Positions 8,902 through 16,424 of a stretch of DNA of 40,834 nucleotides are shown here, piece by piece. Source of the stretch: Pseudomonadota bacterium (GTDB taxonomy: Bacteria > Pseudomonadota > Alphaproteobacteria > Rhizobiales > Pleomorphomonadaceae). Position numbers and translations under genes: made by a program. Numbering within the stretch: position 1 is the first letter of the stretch; each line of letters begins with the position of its first letter. The stretch spans positions 1 through 40,834 of the forward strand of contig JAGSYU010000040.1 of the NCBI GenBank assembly GCA_018262575.1, in the 5' to 3' direction. The notes under the pieces were generated by a model. That model did not search any database. It worked only from the letters and a program-made list of their open reading frames with translations, and had not been told where the DNA came from.

Positions 8902-10674
8902 ATGTTCAAATCCGCATTCGGAGTGCTGCAGCAGATCGGCAAGGCGTTGATGCTGCCGGTCGCCGTGCTGCCGGTCGCCGGGCTGCTGCTCGGCATCGGC
9001 GCGTCCAACTTCTCCTTCCTGCCGGAGATCGTGTCGCAGGTGATGGCCAAGGGTGGCGACGCCATCTTCGGCAACCTGCCGATCATCTTCGCGGTCGGTG
9101 TCGCCCTCGGCCTTGCCAAGAATGATGGCGTCGCCGCCATCGCCGCCGTCGTCGGCTATTTCGTGATGACCGCGACGCTCAGCGCCATGGCACTGTTCCT
9201 GGAGGTGCCGGTGCTGGCCGGCAAGACGGTGCCGACCATCGACACCGGCGTGTTCGGCGGCATTATCATCGGCGCCATCGCGGCGGCGCTGTTCAACCGC
9301 TATTTCCGGATCCAGCTGCCGTCCTACCTCGGCTTCTTCGCCGGCAAGCGCTTCGTGCCGATCGTCACCGGCCTCGCAGCGATTGCCGCTGGCGTGGTGC
9401 TGTCCTTCGTCTGGCAGCCCGTTCAGTCCGGCATCGACATCTTTTCGCATTGGGCGGCTGAGAACGATCCCCGCCTTGCCGCAACCGTCTATGGCTTCGT
9501 CGAGCGCCTGCTGATCCCCTTTGGCCTGCACCACATCTGGAACGTGCCGTTCTTCTTCGAAATCGGGTCGTACACCGACGCCGCCGGCAAGGTGGTCCAC
9601 GGCGACATCAACCGCTTCTTCGCGGGCGATTCCACGGCCGGTATCCTGTCGGGCGCCTTCCTGTTCAAGATGTGGGGCCTGCCGGCCGCCGCCATTGCCA
9701 TCGCCCAGACAGCCAAGCCGGAAAATCGCGTCAAGGTCATGGGCATGATGGTCTCGGCCGCCCTGACCTCGTTCCTGACCGGCATCACCGAGCCGATCGA
9801 GTTCTCGTTCCTGTTCGTTGCCCCGGCCCTTTACGCCGTTCATGCCGTGCTTGCCGCCACCACCCAGTTCGTGGCCAGCACGCTCGACATCCACATGGGC
9901 TTTACCTTCTCGCAGGGCGGCATCGACTTCCTGCTGTTCAACGTCTTCGGCCCGAACGCCCATAACTGGTGGATGACGCTGATCCTCGGTCCGATCTATG
10001 CCGCCATCTATTACGGGGTGTTCCGCTTCGCCATTCAGAAGTTCGACCTGAAGACGCCGGGCCGCGAGGATGATGCCGTCGTCACGGTCGAGACCGCCAG
10101 CGAGGCGGTGGACGGCAACGATCGCTTCGCCACCGCTCGCAAGCTGGTCACTGCTTTCGGTGGTGCCGAGAACATCAGCAACCTCGACGCCTGCATCACC
10201 CGTCTGCGCGTCGGTGTCGCCGACATCGCCAAGGTGGATCAGCCGAAGTTCAAGGAGATGGGCGCCGCCGGTGTCATGGTGGTCGGCCAGGGCCTGCAGG
10301 TGATTTTCGGCACGCAGTCCGAGAACATGAAGACCGACATGGAGGAGTACCTGCGCTCCCTGCCGGCCGGGAGTACGGCTCCCGCTGCCGTCACGGCGCC
10401 GGCCGCCACCAAGCTCGCCACCGGTGCGCCGTCGGCTGCTGCCAAACTGAAGGCCGATCAGATGATCGATGCCCTCGGTGGACGCGCCAACATCGTCTCG
10501 GTCGAAGCGGTGTCGGGCACCCGCGTTCGCGTCGAGGTGGCCGATCCCAAGAGGTTCGACCAATCGCTGGCGAAGAAAGCCGGCGTGCGGGCCGTCGCCA
10601 CGCTTGGCGCTGCCAACTATCACCTGATCGTCGGAGACGACGCCAGCGAAGTGGCGCAGGCCCTGTCCGCCTGA
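8902..10674 (+). CDS. ptsG: Glucose-type PTS permease IICB with extra IIB-like domain
   Basis: A 590-residue membrane protein. Residues 1-390 form the IIC transport domain, with many hydrophobic helices and strong resemblance to enterobacterial PtsG ([38 protein letters not shown]). Residues about 405-485 are the IIB domain, with the phosphorylated Cys431 in [11 protein letters not shown]. After an Ala/Pro linker (about 490-510), residues 515-590 repeat the IIB fold pattern ([32 protein letters not shown]), but the cysteine position is Val. The N-terminus and the ITEPIEF region match PtsG better than NagE, so glucose is the likeliest substrate, though this is inference. AGAGG lies 9 nt upstream of the ATG. 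A strong hairpin follows the gene. Confidence 0.92.
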   Translation: MFKSAFGVLQQIGKALMLPVAVLPVAGLLLGIGASNFSFLPEIVSQVMAKGGDAIFGNLPIIFAVGVALGLAKNDGVAAIAAVVGYFVMTATLSAMALFLEVPVLAGKTVPTIDTGVFGGIIIGAIAAALFNRYFRIQLPSYLGFFAGKRFVPIVTGLAAIAAGVVLSFVWQPVQSGIDIFSHWAAENDPRLAATVYGFVERLLIPFGLHHIWNVPFFFEIGSYTDAAGKVVHGDINRFFAGDSTAGILSGAFLFKMWGLPAAAIAIAQTAKPENRVKVMGMMVSAALTSFLTGITEPIEFSFLFVAPALYAVHAVLAATTQFVASTLDIHMGFTFSQGGIDFLLFNVFGPNAHNWWMTLILGPIYAAIYYGVFRFAIQKFDLKTPGREDDAVVTVETASEAVDGNDRFATARKLVTAFGGAENISNLDACITRLRVGVADIAKVDQPKFKEMGAAGVMVVGQGLQVIFGTQSENMKTDMEEYLRSLPAGSTAPAAVTAPAATKLATGAPSAAAKLKADQMIDALGGRANIVSVEAVSGTRVRVEVADPKRFDQSLAKKAGVRAVATLGAANYHLIVGDDASEVAQALSA

Positions 10675-10733
10675 TGCCCTGGTCGCTTCCTGGCCTTGTC
10701 GGCGAGTAGGTTTTCGACACGGCGACTCGGTGA

Positions 10734-10768
10734 AACAACGCCGCTTTCCACGGGAAGGCGGCGTTGTT
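10734..10768 (+). terminator. Strong terminator hairpin after ptsG
   Basis: AACAACGCCGCTTTCC pairs with GGAAGGCGGCGTTGTT around an ACG loop: 16 bp with a single G-U pair. The tail is CGTTATT rather than a pure U-run. It closes the PTS operon. Confidence 0.75.
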
Positions 10769-10832
10769 CGTTATTGCCAAAGAGCGTGGCCGACCACCTG
10801 CCGGCACCCTGTCATAGGCGTTCGTACCAATC

Positions 10833-10892
10833 CGAAATTTCGACCTGGCATGATACGAAAGTGAAATCGAACCAAAACGAAGATCAATCGAA
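10833..10892. promoter_or_regulatory. CGAA repeat cluster / palindrome upstream of the flavoprotein operon
   Basis: A perfect CGAAATTTCG palindrome (10833-10842) is followed by four CGAA boxes starting at 10856, 10868, 10878 and 10889, spaced 12, 10 and 11 nt, about one helical turn each. DeoR/GlpR-type repressors use CGAA/TTCG half-sites, so a role as operator of the downstream operon is plausible. No such repressor gene is in the window. Confidence 0.5.
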
Positions 10893-10950
10893 CTTTGTTT
10901 GGTCAGGTTGACGGGATGCGAGTCGGATGGCAACGGGCAGGGAGAGGGGC

Positions 10951-12444
10951 ATGACGGGCAGCTTCGGAGCAGGACCGCTTCCGCCAAGCGCCGATGTCGT
11001 CGTCATTGGCGGCGGCGTGGTGGGATGCGCCATCGCCCGTGAACTGTCGCGCTTTGACCTGTCGGTCGTGCTGATCGAGCGATCGCCGGACGTCGCCACG
11101 GGCACGTCGAAAGCCAATAGCGGCATCCTGCACGCCGGCTTCGACGCCGAGCCGGGCACCTGGAAGGCGCGCCTCAATGTCCGCGGCGCGGCGCTCTATG
11201 CCGAACTCGCCGAGGGTCTCGGCATCCCGCGCAAGGCGACGGGCGCGCTGGTGGTGGCGAAGGACGCCACGCAGATGGAAACCGTCGCCGAACTCCGACA
11301 CCGCGGCATCGACAATGGAGTGGCGGGCCTCGAGATCTGGAACCGCGATCAAGTTGTCGCCCACGAGCCCAATATTTCCCCTGATGTGGCTGGCGCGCTC
11401 TGGGCGCCATCGGGGGCCGTCGTCTGTCCCTTCCTCGCCACCGTCGGCTTTGCCGAGAATGCCATCCGCAACGGCGCGCACATCGTCACGGAATGCGCGG
11501 TGATCGGTCTCGACGTTGCGGATCGACAGATTGTCGCGGTGCGAACGACGCGCGGCCGCCTCGCCACGCGCTTCGTGGTCAACGCCGCCGGCCTGCACTC
11601 CGGCGAGGTGGCGCGCCTAGCCGGCGACGACAGCTTCACGATCACGCCGCGCCGGGGCGAGTACATCCTGTTCGACCGCAGCGTCGGCCAACTGGTCAAC
11701 ACGGTGCTGTTCCCGACGCCCGACAAGGTGTCGAAAGGCATCCTGGTGTCGCCCACCGTGCACGGCAACGTGTTCATCGGCCCCGACGCCATCGACATCG
11801 ACGATCCGGACGACAAGGAAACGACGGCTGGTGGCCTTGCCGGCATCATCGCCGGTGCGCGACGCATCGTTCCGGCGTTGCCGCTCGGCACGGCGATCAC
11901 CGAATTCGCCGGCCTGCGCGCTGCCGCCGGCAAGGATTTCGTCATCGGCCCGTCGCTGGCTGCCCGCGGCCTCGTCCACGCAGCGGGCATCCAGTCGCCA
12001 GGCCTTACCTCGGCGCCGGCCATTGGCGAGGTAATCGTGGAGATGTTGCAAGACGTCGGTTTGAGGCTGAAGCGGAAAGCGGGCTTTGTGCCGGTCAACC
12101 CGGAAAAGCCGCGCTTCCATGAGGTGGATCGCATGACGCAGGCGGAACTGGTGGCGACTGATCCTTTGTTCGGTCGCGTCATCTGCCGCTGCGAGACCAT
12201 AACCGAGGCGGAGATCGTCGCGGCCATCCAATCGCCCTGTGGCGCCCGCACCGTCGATGGCGTCAAGCGGCGGGTGAGGGCTGGTGCCGGTCGCTGCCAG
12301 GGCGGCTTCTGCGGGCCGCGCGTCACGGCGATTCTCGCCCGCGAGCTCGGCATTCCCGTCACCGCCGTCCGCAAGGACTCGGCCGACTCGTGGCTGTTCC
12401 TATCGCGCGCCGAGCTGGAAGCCGGGGAGGGCGCCCATGCGTGA
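10951..12444 (+). CDS. FAD-dependent oxidoreductase, GlpA-like (glycerol-3-phosphate dehydrogenase type)
   Basis: A 497-residue flavoprotein. It has an N-terminal Rossmann FAD-binding motif (VVVIGGGVVGCAIARELS), a DAO-type oxidoreductase domain (GTSKANSGILHAGFD, ITEFAGLRAAAGKDFVIGP) and a C-terminal BFD-like [2Fe-2S] region with four cysteines (CRC near residue 410 and RCQGGFC near 450). The combination matches the GlpA-like subunit found with a second flavoprotein and a DUF1667 protein in Firmicutes, Thermotogae and spirochaetes. ATG 10951 is chosen over ATG 10927 because GGAGAGG lies 3-9 nt upstream. The next gene overlaps it by 8 nt. The substrate is probably glycerol-3-phosphate or a related polyol phosphate, but sequence alone does not prove this. 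Confidence 0.82.
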   Translation: MTGSFGAGPLPPSADVVVIGGGVVGCAIARELSRFDLSVVLIERSPDVATGTSKANSGILHAGFDAEPGTWKARLNVRGAALYAELAEGLGIPRKATGALVVAKDATQMETVAELRHRGIDNGVAGLEIWNRDQVVAHEPNISPDVAGALWAPSGAVVCPFLATVGFAENAIRNGAHIVTECAVIGLDVADRQIVAVRTTRGRLATRFVVNAAGLHSGEVARLAGDDSFTITPRRGEYILFDRSVGQLVNTVLFPTPDKVSKGILVSPTVHGNVFIGPDAIDIDDPDDKETTAGGLAGIIAGARRIVPALPLGTAITEFAGLRAAAGKDFVIGPSLAARGLVHAAGIQSPGLTSAPAIGEVIVEMLQDVGLRLKRKAGFVPVNPEKPRFHEVDRMTQAELVATDPLFGRVICRCETITEAEIVAAIQSPCGARTVDGVKRRVRAGAGRCQGGFCGPRVTAILARELGIPVTAVRKDSADSWLFLSRAELEAGEGAHA

Positions 12445-13741
12445 GTTTTCCTACGACGTGGCGATCATCGGCGGCGGTCCGGCGGGCCTTGCGGCGGCGC
12501 TTGCCGCTCGGGAGGCCGGTGCCGAGCGCGTGTTGATTCTCGAACGCGACCGCGAACTCGGCGGCATCCTGCAGCAGTGCATCCACAACGGCTTCGGCCT
12601 GCGCCGCTTCGAGGAGGAGCTGACCGGGCCGGGCTACGCCCACCGTTATATCGATCTGGTGAAGGCGACGGACATCGACGTCTGGCTCGACACGACGGTG
12701 CTGGCCGCCGAGCCGGGAGGCGTCATCACCTCGGTCAGTCCGCACGCCGGGCTGACGGTCGTCAGGGCAAAGTCGGTGGTCTACGCCATGGGCTGCCGCG
12801 AGCGGACGCGCGGCGCCATCCGCACGCCGGGCAGCCGGCCGGCTGGGGTGTTTACCGCTGGCGCCGCCCAGCGCATGGTCAACATGGAAGGCTATCTGCC
12901 GGGCAGGGAGGTAGTGATCGTCGGCTCCGGCGACATCGGCCTGATCATGGCCCGCCGCATGACGTTCGAAGGCGCCAAGGTGAAGGCCGTCTTCGAGATC
13001 ATGCCGCATTCCAACGGCCTGACGCGCAACATCGTCCAGTGTCTCGAGGATTTCGGCATTCCCCTTTACCTCGGCCATTCGGTGACGGCGATCCACGGCA
13101 AGGACCGGGTGAGCGGCGTCACCGTTTCCAAGGTCAACGACAAGCTGGAGGTGATCGAGGGCACGGCCTTCGATGTCGACTGCGACTGCGTGCTGCTGTC
13201 GGTTGGCCTCATTCCCGAGAACGAGCTCGGCCGGGCGGCCGGCCTTGGTCTCGATCCGATCACCGGTGGCGCGCGGGTCGACCAGTTCCGGCAAACGTCG
13301 ATCCCCGGCTTCTTTGCGGCTGGCAACGTGTTGCACGTCCATGATCTCGTTGATTGGGTGTCCGAGGAAGCGGCGATCGCCGGTCGTTCGGCGGCGCGCC
13401 ATGCCCGCGGCGAACTCGTCGCGTCGGGACGGCAACGGTCGGTCACGGCGGGCGAGGGGCTCCGCACCGTCGTGCCGCAGTGCCTCTCCGCCTTCGAACC
13501 GGGGAAGATGAGCGTCCGCTTCTATTTCCGGGCGGCAAAGCCGATGGGCGCGTCGCTGTTGCAGTTCTGGGCCGATGGCGCGCTCGCCTTCGAGCGCAAG
13601 CTCAGGGTGGTCAAGCCGAGCGAGATGATCGTCGCCGACATTCCCGTTCGCAAGATCGGCGACGCCGCGACCCTGGAATTCCGCGTACTGCCGGCGCCCG
13701 AGAAGATTGACGCCGAAGACGAGATCGAGGAGGAGGCATGA
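12437..13741 (+). CDS. NAD(P)/FAD-dependent oxidoreductase (second flavoprotein of the operon)
   Basis: A 434-residue pyridine-nucleotide-disulfide-type flavoprotein. It has two dinucleotide-binding folds: FAD at the N-terminus (VAIIGGGPAGLAAALAAREAG) and a second at about residue 157 (VVIVGSGDIGLIMARR). The motif GCRERTRGAIRTPGSRPAG and the terminal FFAAGNVLHVHDLVDWV block are characteristic of the partner subunit of GlpA-like proteins that carry DUF1667 companions. It probably passes electrons between the GlpA-like subunit and a nucleotide or quinone acceptor; this is inference. The start overlaps the previous gene by 8 nt with GGGGAGG 6 nt upstream, and its stop overlaps the start of the DUF1667 gene, so the three are translated together. 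An in-frame extension upstream to 12284 lies inside the previous gene and is rejected. Confidence 0.85.
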   Translation: MREFSYDVAIIGGGPAGLAAALAAREAGAERVLILERDRELGGILQQCIHNGFGLRRFEEELTGPGYAHRYIDLVKATDIDVWLDTTVLAAEPGGVITSVSPHAGLTVVRAKSVVYAMGCRERTRGAIRTPGSRPAGVFTAGAAQRMVNMEGYLPGREVVIVGSGDIGLIMARRMTFEGAKVKAVFEIMPHSNGLTRNIVQCLEDFGIPLYLGHSVTAIHGKDRVSGVTVSKVNDKLEVIEGTAFDVDCDCVLLSVGLIPENELGRAAGLGLDPITGGARVDQFRQTSIPGFFAAGNVLHVHDLVDWVSEEAAIAGRSAARHARGELVASGRQRSVTAGEGLRTVVPQCLSAFEPGKMSVRFYFRAAKPMGASLLQFWADGALAFERKLRVVKPSEMIVADIPVRKIGDAATLEFRVLPAPEKIDAEDEIEEEA

Positions 13742-14112
13742 TGGCGCGCGTGGTTCATGCCATCCAGTGCATCGGCTGCCCGATCGGCTGCGGCGGCGAG
13801 GTGGCCGTCGAGGACGGTGTCGTCGCCGAGATGACCGGCTTCACCTGCAACAAGGGGCTCGCCTATGCCGCCGAGGAAGTGGTGGCCCCGAAGCGCATGG
13901 TGACGACGACGGTCAGGGTGTCGGGCGGCGGCCTGCCGCTGTTGCCGGTGGTGTCGGCGACACCGGTGCCGAAGGATCGAATCTTCGACTGTCTCAGGCT
14001 GCTGCGCGGCGTCACGGTCGTGGCGCCGATTGCCGAAGGGGCGATCATCGTCGCCGATGCACTGGGGCTCGGCGTCGATTTTCGCGCCGCCCGCGACATC
14101 GCGTCACTTTAG
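13738..14112 (+). CDS. DUF1667 domain protein (small cysteine-rich subunit)
   Basis: A 124-residue protein of the DUF1667 family. It begins with a cysteine cluster, C-IG-C-PIG-C within residues 10-18, and a fourth cysteine in GFTCNKG near residue 41, which suggests an iron-sulfur cluster or metal site. The C-terminal part carries the family pattern PLLPVVSATPVPKDRIFDCL. It is the regular third member of the GlpA-like/GlpB-like operon in anaerobes and likely an electron-transfer subunit. GAGGAGG precedes the start; a second ATG directly follows the first and either may be used. The stop overlaps by four bases with the stop of the convergent sugar transferase gene. Confidence 0.85.
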   Translation: MMARVVHAIQCIGCPIGCGGEVAVEDGVVAEMTGFTCNKGLAYAAEEVVAPKRMVTTTVRVSGGGLPLLPVVSATPVPKDRIFDCLRLLRGVTVVAPIAEGAIIVADALGLGVDFRAARDIASL

Positions 14113-15587
14113 TAGGCATTTTCCTGGTTGATGATGCGCACCGGCGTCAGCATCAGGATGTAGAGGTCGAACAGCACCGACCAATTCTCGATGTAATAGA
14201 GGTCGTGCTCGACGCGCGCCTGGATCTTGTCGGACGTGTCGACCTCGCCGCGCCAGCCGTTGATCTGCGCCCAGCCGGTGACGCCGGGCTTGACCTTGTG
14301 GCGGGCGAAATAGCCGTCCACCACCTCTTCCCAGAGCTTGTGCTGGGTATGGGCGTTGACGGCGTGCGGACGCGGACCGACCAGCGACAGATCGCCTTTC
14401 AGCACGTTGAACAATTGCGGCAATTCGTCGATCGACGTCTTGCGGATGAACCGGCCGACCGAGGTGACGCGCGGATCGCCACGGGTCACCACCTTGTCGG
14501 CCTTGATGTCCGTCTGGTCGGCGTACATCGAGCGGAACTTCATCACCGAGATGACCTCGTTGTTGAAGCCGTAGCGTGGCTGGCGGAACAGGATGGGGCC
14601 TTTCGAGGTCGCCTTGACGGCGATGGCCGCCCCGAGCATCAGCGGCGACAGCGCCACGATGGCGAGGCCGGCGATGACCACGTCGAACACCCGCTTCGAC
14701 ACCTGCGACCAGCCGGTGATCGGCCGGTCGAACAGGTCGAGGAAGGGCACGCGGCCAATGTAGGAATAAGAGCGGGGCCTGAGGCGCAGCTTGCTCGAAT
14801 GGGCGGACAGACGGATGTCGACCGGGAGCACCCAGAGCTTCTTCAGAAGCTGCAGAATGCGCACCTCGGCCGTCGCCGGCAGAGCGACGATGACGAGGTC
14901 GATGGCGGTGAGGCGGGCGAAATCCACCAAGTCGGATGTGTTCCCGAGTTTGGGAAAGCCGCTCTTGCTCTCGGGGCTGCGGTCGTCGTTGCGGTCGTCG
15001 AAGATGCCGAGGATGGCCAGCTCGTTGCCGCCGGTTTCCTCCAGCGCGGTGATCAGGGACTCGGCCATGGCGCCGCCGCCGAGGATGACGGCCCGCTTCT
15101 GCAACCGGCCGGCGCGGGTGAGTCGGCGCGTCGCCAACGCCGTGGCGGCGGAGGCCAGACCGAGCGTCAGCACGCCGGCCACATACCAGGCCAAAAACCA
15201 CAGGCGGGCAACGTCGGGTATGCCATCGGCGATGACCAGCAGAACCGAGACGAAGCCGAAGACGCTCGACCAGGCGATCAACAGCTTGGCGAAGCGCTGG
15301 GAGTGACGGCGCAGCAGTGACAGGTCGTTGGCGCCGAGGATCTGGGCAACGAGCAGCGTCAGGATGGCGGCGCCGACCGGAATCGCCGCCGTCAGGCCAG
15401 CAAGCGATACCGAGAACAGCGGCAGCAGGCCGAGGCCGACCGCAGACAGGCAGATCCCCTCAAAGGCTGCGGCAAGGCCGCTGACCAGCGAGGGGGCGAT
15501 AGAGGCGTCACGATAGTGCTGAGCGACGTCCGCCGCCGTTGTCGGCAGATGGGGAACAGGCTCGGAGGGAGGCTCAATGACACTCAT
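14109..15587 (-). CDS. Polyprenyl-phosphate sugar-1-phosphate transferase (exopolysaccharide priming)
   Basis: A 492-residue integral membrane enzyme that loads the first sugar phosphate onto undecaprenyl phosphate. The N-terminal third holds four or five hydrophobic helices, followed by a CoA-binding-like nucleotide fold (KRAVILGGGAMAESLITAL, near residue 165). The C-terminal 200 residues are the catalytic bacterial sugar transferase domain, with SKRVFDVVIAGLAIVAL, KFRSMYAD, the Asp-Glu pair in SIDELPQLFNVLKGDLSLVG, and GPRP. The full-length architecture is that of WcaJ/WbaP/HfsE-type enzymes, so glucose or galactose phosphate is likely. The Wza-like gene lies 114 nt upstream on the same strand; the pair probably forms a small exopolysaccharide or adhesin unit. 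The donor sugar is not determined. Confidence 0.92.
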   Translation of the reverse strand: MSVIEPPSEPVPHLPTTAADVAQHYRDASIAPSLVSGLAAAFEGICLSAVGLGLLPLFSVSLAGLTAAIPVGAAILTLLVAQILGANDLSLLRRHSQRFAKLLIAWSSVFGFVSVLLVIADGIPDVARLWFLAWYVAGVLTLGLASAATALATRRLTRAGRLQKRAVILGGGAMAESLITALEETGGNELAILGIFDDRNDDRSPESKSGFPKLGNTSDLVDFARLTAIDLVIVALPATAEVRILQLLKKLWVLPVDIRLSAHSSKLRLRPRSYSYIGRVPFLDLFDRPITGWSQVSKRVFDVVIAGLAIVALSPLMLGAAIAVKATSKGPILFRQPRYGFNNEVISVMKFRSMYADQTDIKADKVVTRGDPRVTSVGRFIRKTSIDELPQLFNVLKGDLSLVGPRPHAVNAHTQHKLWEEVVDGYFARHKVKPGVTGWAQINGWRGEVDTSDKIQARVEHDLYYIENWSVLFDLYILMLTPVRIINQENAY

Positions 15588-15701
15588 CGCAATCCATTTC
15601 GAAGATCAGGGCGAACAATGTTGCCATGATGGGCAGAAAATGACTGAAGTGAAGTAAAATGGCGGGAAATCTGTCCGCTCATCCTTTCGCGATCGTCCTT
15701 G

Positions 15702-16271
15702 TCAGAACAGCCGCTGGGCGATCCGCAGCACGTCGCCGGGGCGAACCAGGGCGTTTGGCGGCAGTGTGCCGGCATAGGCCTTGCCGTTCAGCCGGCGCGA
15801 CACCTCGATGCGGCGCTCGTTGGCGCGCGAGGTGAACCCGCCGGCGATCGCCACCGCCGTCTCGACGGTCATCGTGTTGACGTAGGTATACTGGCCGGGA
15901 TTGCGCACCTCGCCCATGATGAAAAAGGGGCGGTAGGTATCGACCTCGACCGTAACGTCGGGATTGTTCAGGTAGCCTTTCTTGAGGCCACGGATGAGGG
16001 CGCCGGCCAGCTCTTGCGTGGTCAGCCCGCGCGCCGGGACGTTGCCGACCAGCGGATAGGCGATATAGCCCGCCTGATCGATGGAGAAAGTGCCCGATAG
16101 CGCCGTCTGCTCGAAGACGGTGATGCGCAGTTTGTCGCCGCTGTCGAGGTGGTAGGGACCGTCCAACCCATCGGGGACGGCAGACGTAACGCTCGCCGGC
16201 TGCCGCCGGGGCAGGGTCGTGCAAGCGCCGAGGCCGAGCAGGGCCAGACCGAGAAAGGCGCGTCGCTGCAT
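15702..16271 (-). CDS. Polysaccharide export lipoprotein (Wza/OPX family, short form)
   Basis: A 189-residue lipoprotein. It starts MQRRAFLGLALLGLGAC, a signal peptide ending in a lipobox with the lipidated Cys at residue 17. The polysaccharide export domain follows (YHLDSGDKLRITVFEQ to GYLNNPDVTVEVDTYRPFFIMG), then a SLBB-like segment (VRNPGQYTYVNTMTVETAVAIAGGFT). This is the short periplasmic type found with rhizobial exopolysaccharide and polar adhesin loci. ATG at 16271 is preferred over the GTG at 16286 because GGGGA lies just upstream of it and nothing resembling a ribosome-binding site precedes the GTG. It is divergent from the Wzc-like gene across 153 nt, which likely holds both promoters. 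Confidence 0.9.
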   Translation of the reverse strand: MQRRAFLGLALLGLGACTTLPRRQPASVTSAVPDGLDGPYHLDSGDKLRITVFEQTALSGTFSIDQAGYIAYPLVGNVPARGLTTQELAGALIRGLKKGYLNNPDVTVEVDTYRPFFIMGEVRNPGQYTYVNTMTVETAVAIAGGFTSRANERRIEVSRRLNGKAYAGTLPPNALVRPGDVLRIAQRLF

Positions 16272-16424
16272 GCGAAGGGTCCCCACGAAATCAGCGCGAA
16301 TATGGGGAATGACCCTAGCCCGGCATGGTTAAGGAAAGGAAAACGCTGCTTAATGAAGTCTTGACGCGATTGGGAAGTTGTCACCGCCGGTAACATTTTC
16401 GAGAGGCTTAACGGGCTGGTTACC

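Noticed and set aside
8761-10623. A 620-codon minus-strand frame opposite ptsG
   Set aside because: Mirror of the ptsG codons; no start context or recognisable domains.
13707-15320. A 537-codon plus-strand frame across the DUF1667 gene and the sugar transferase
   Set aside because: It overlaps two genes with clear family motifs in other frames, and its translation is Asp/His/Arg-rich without domain features.
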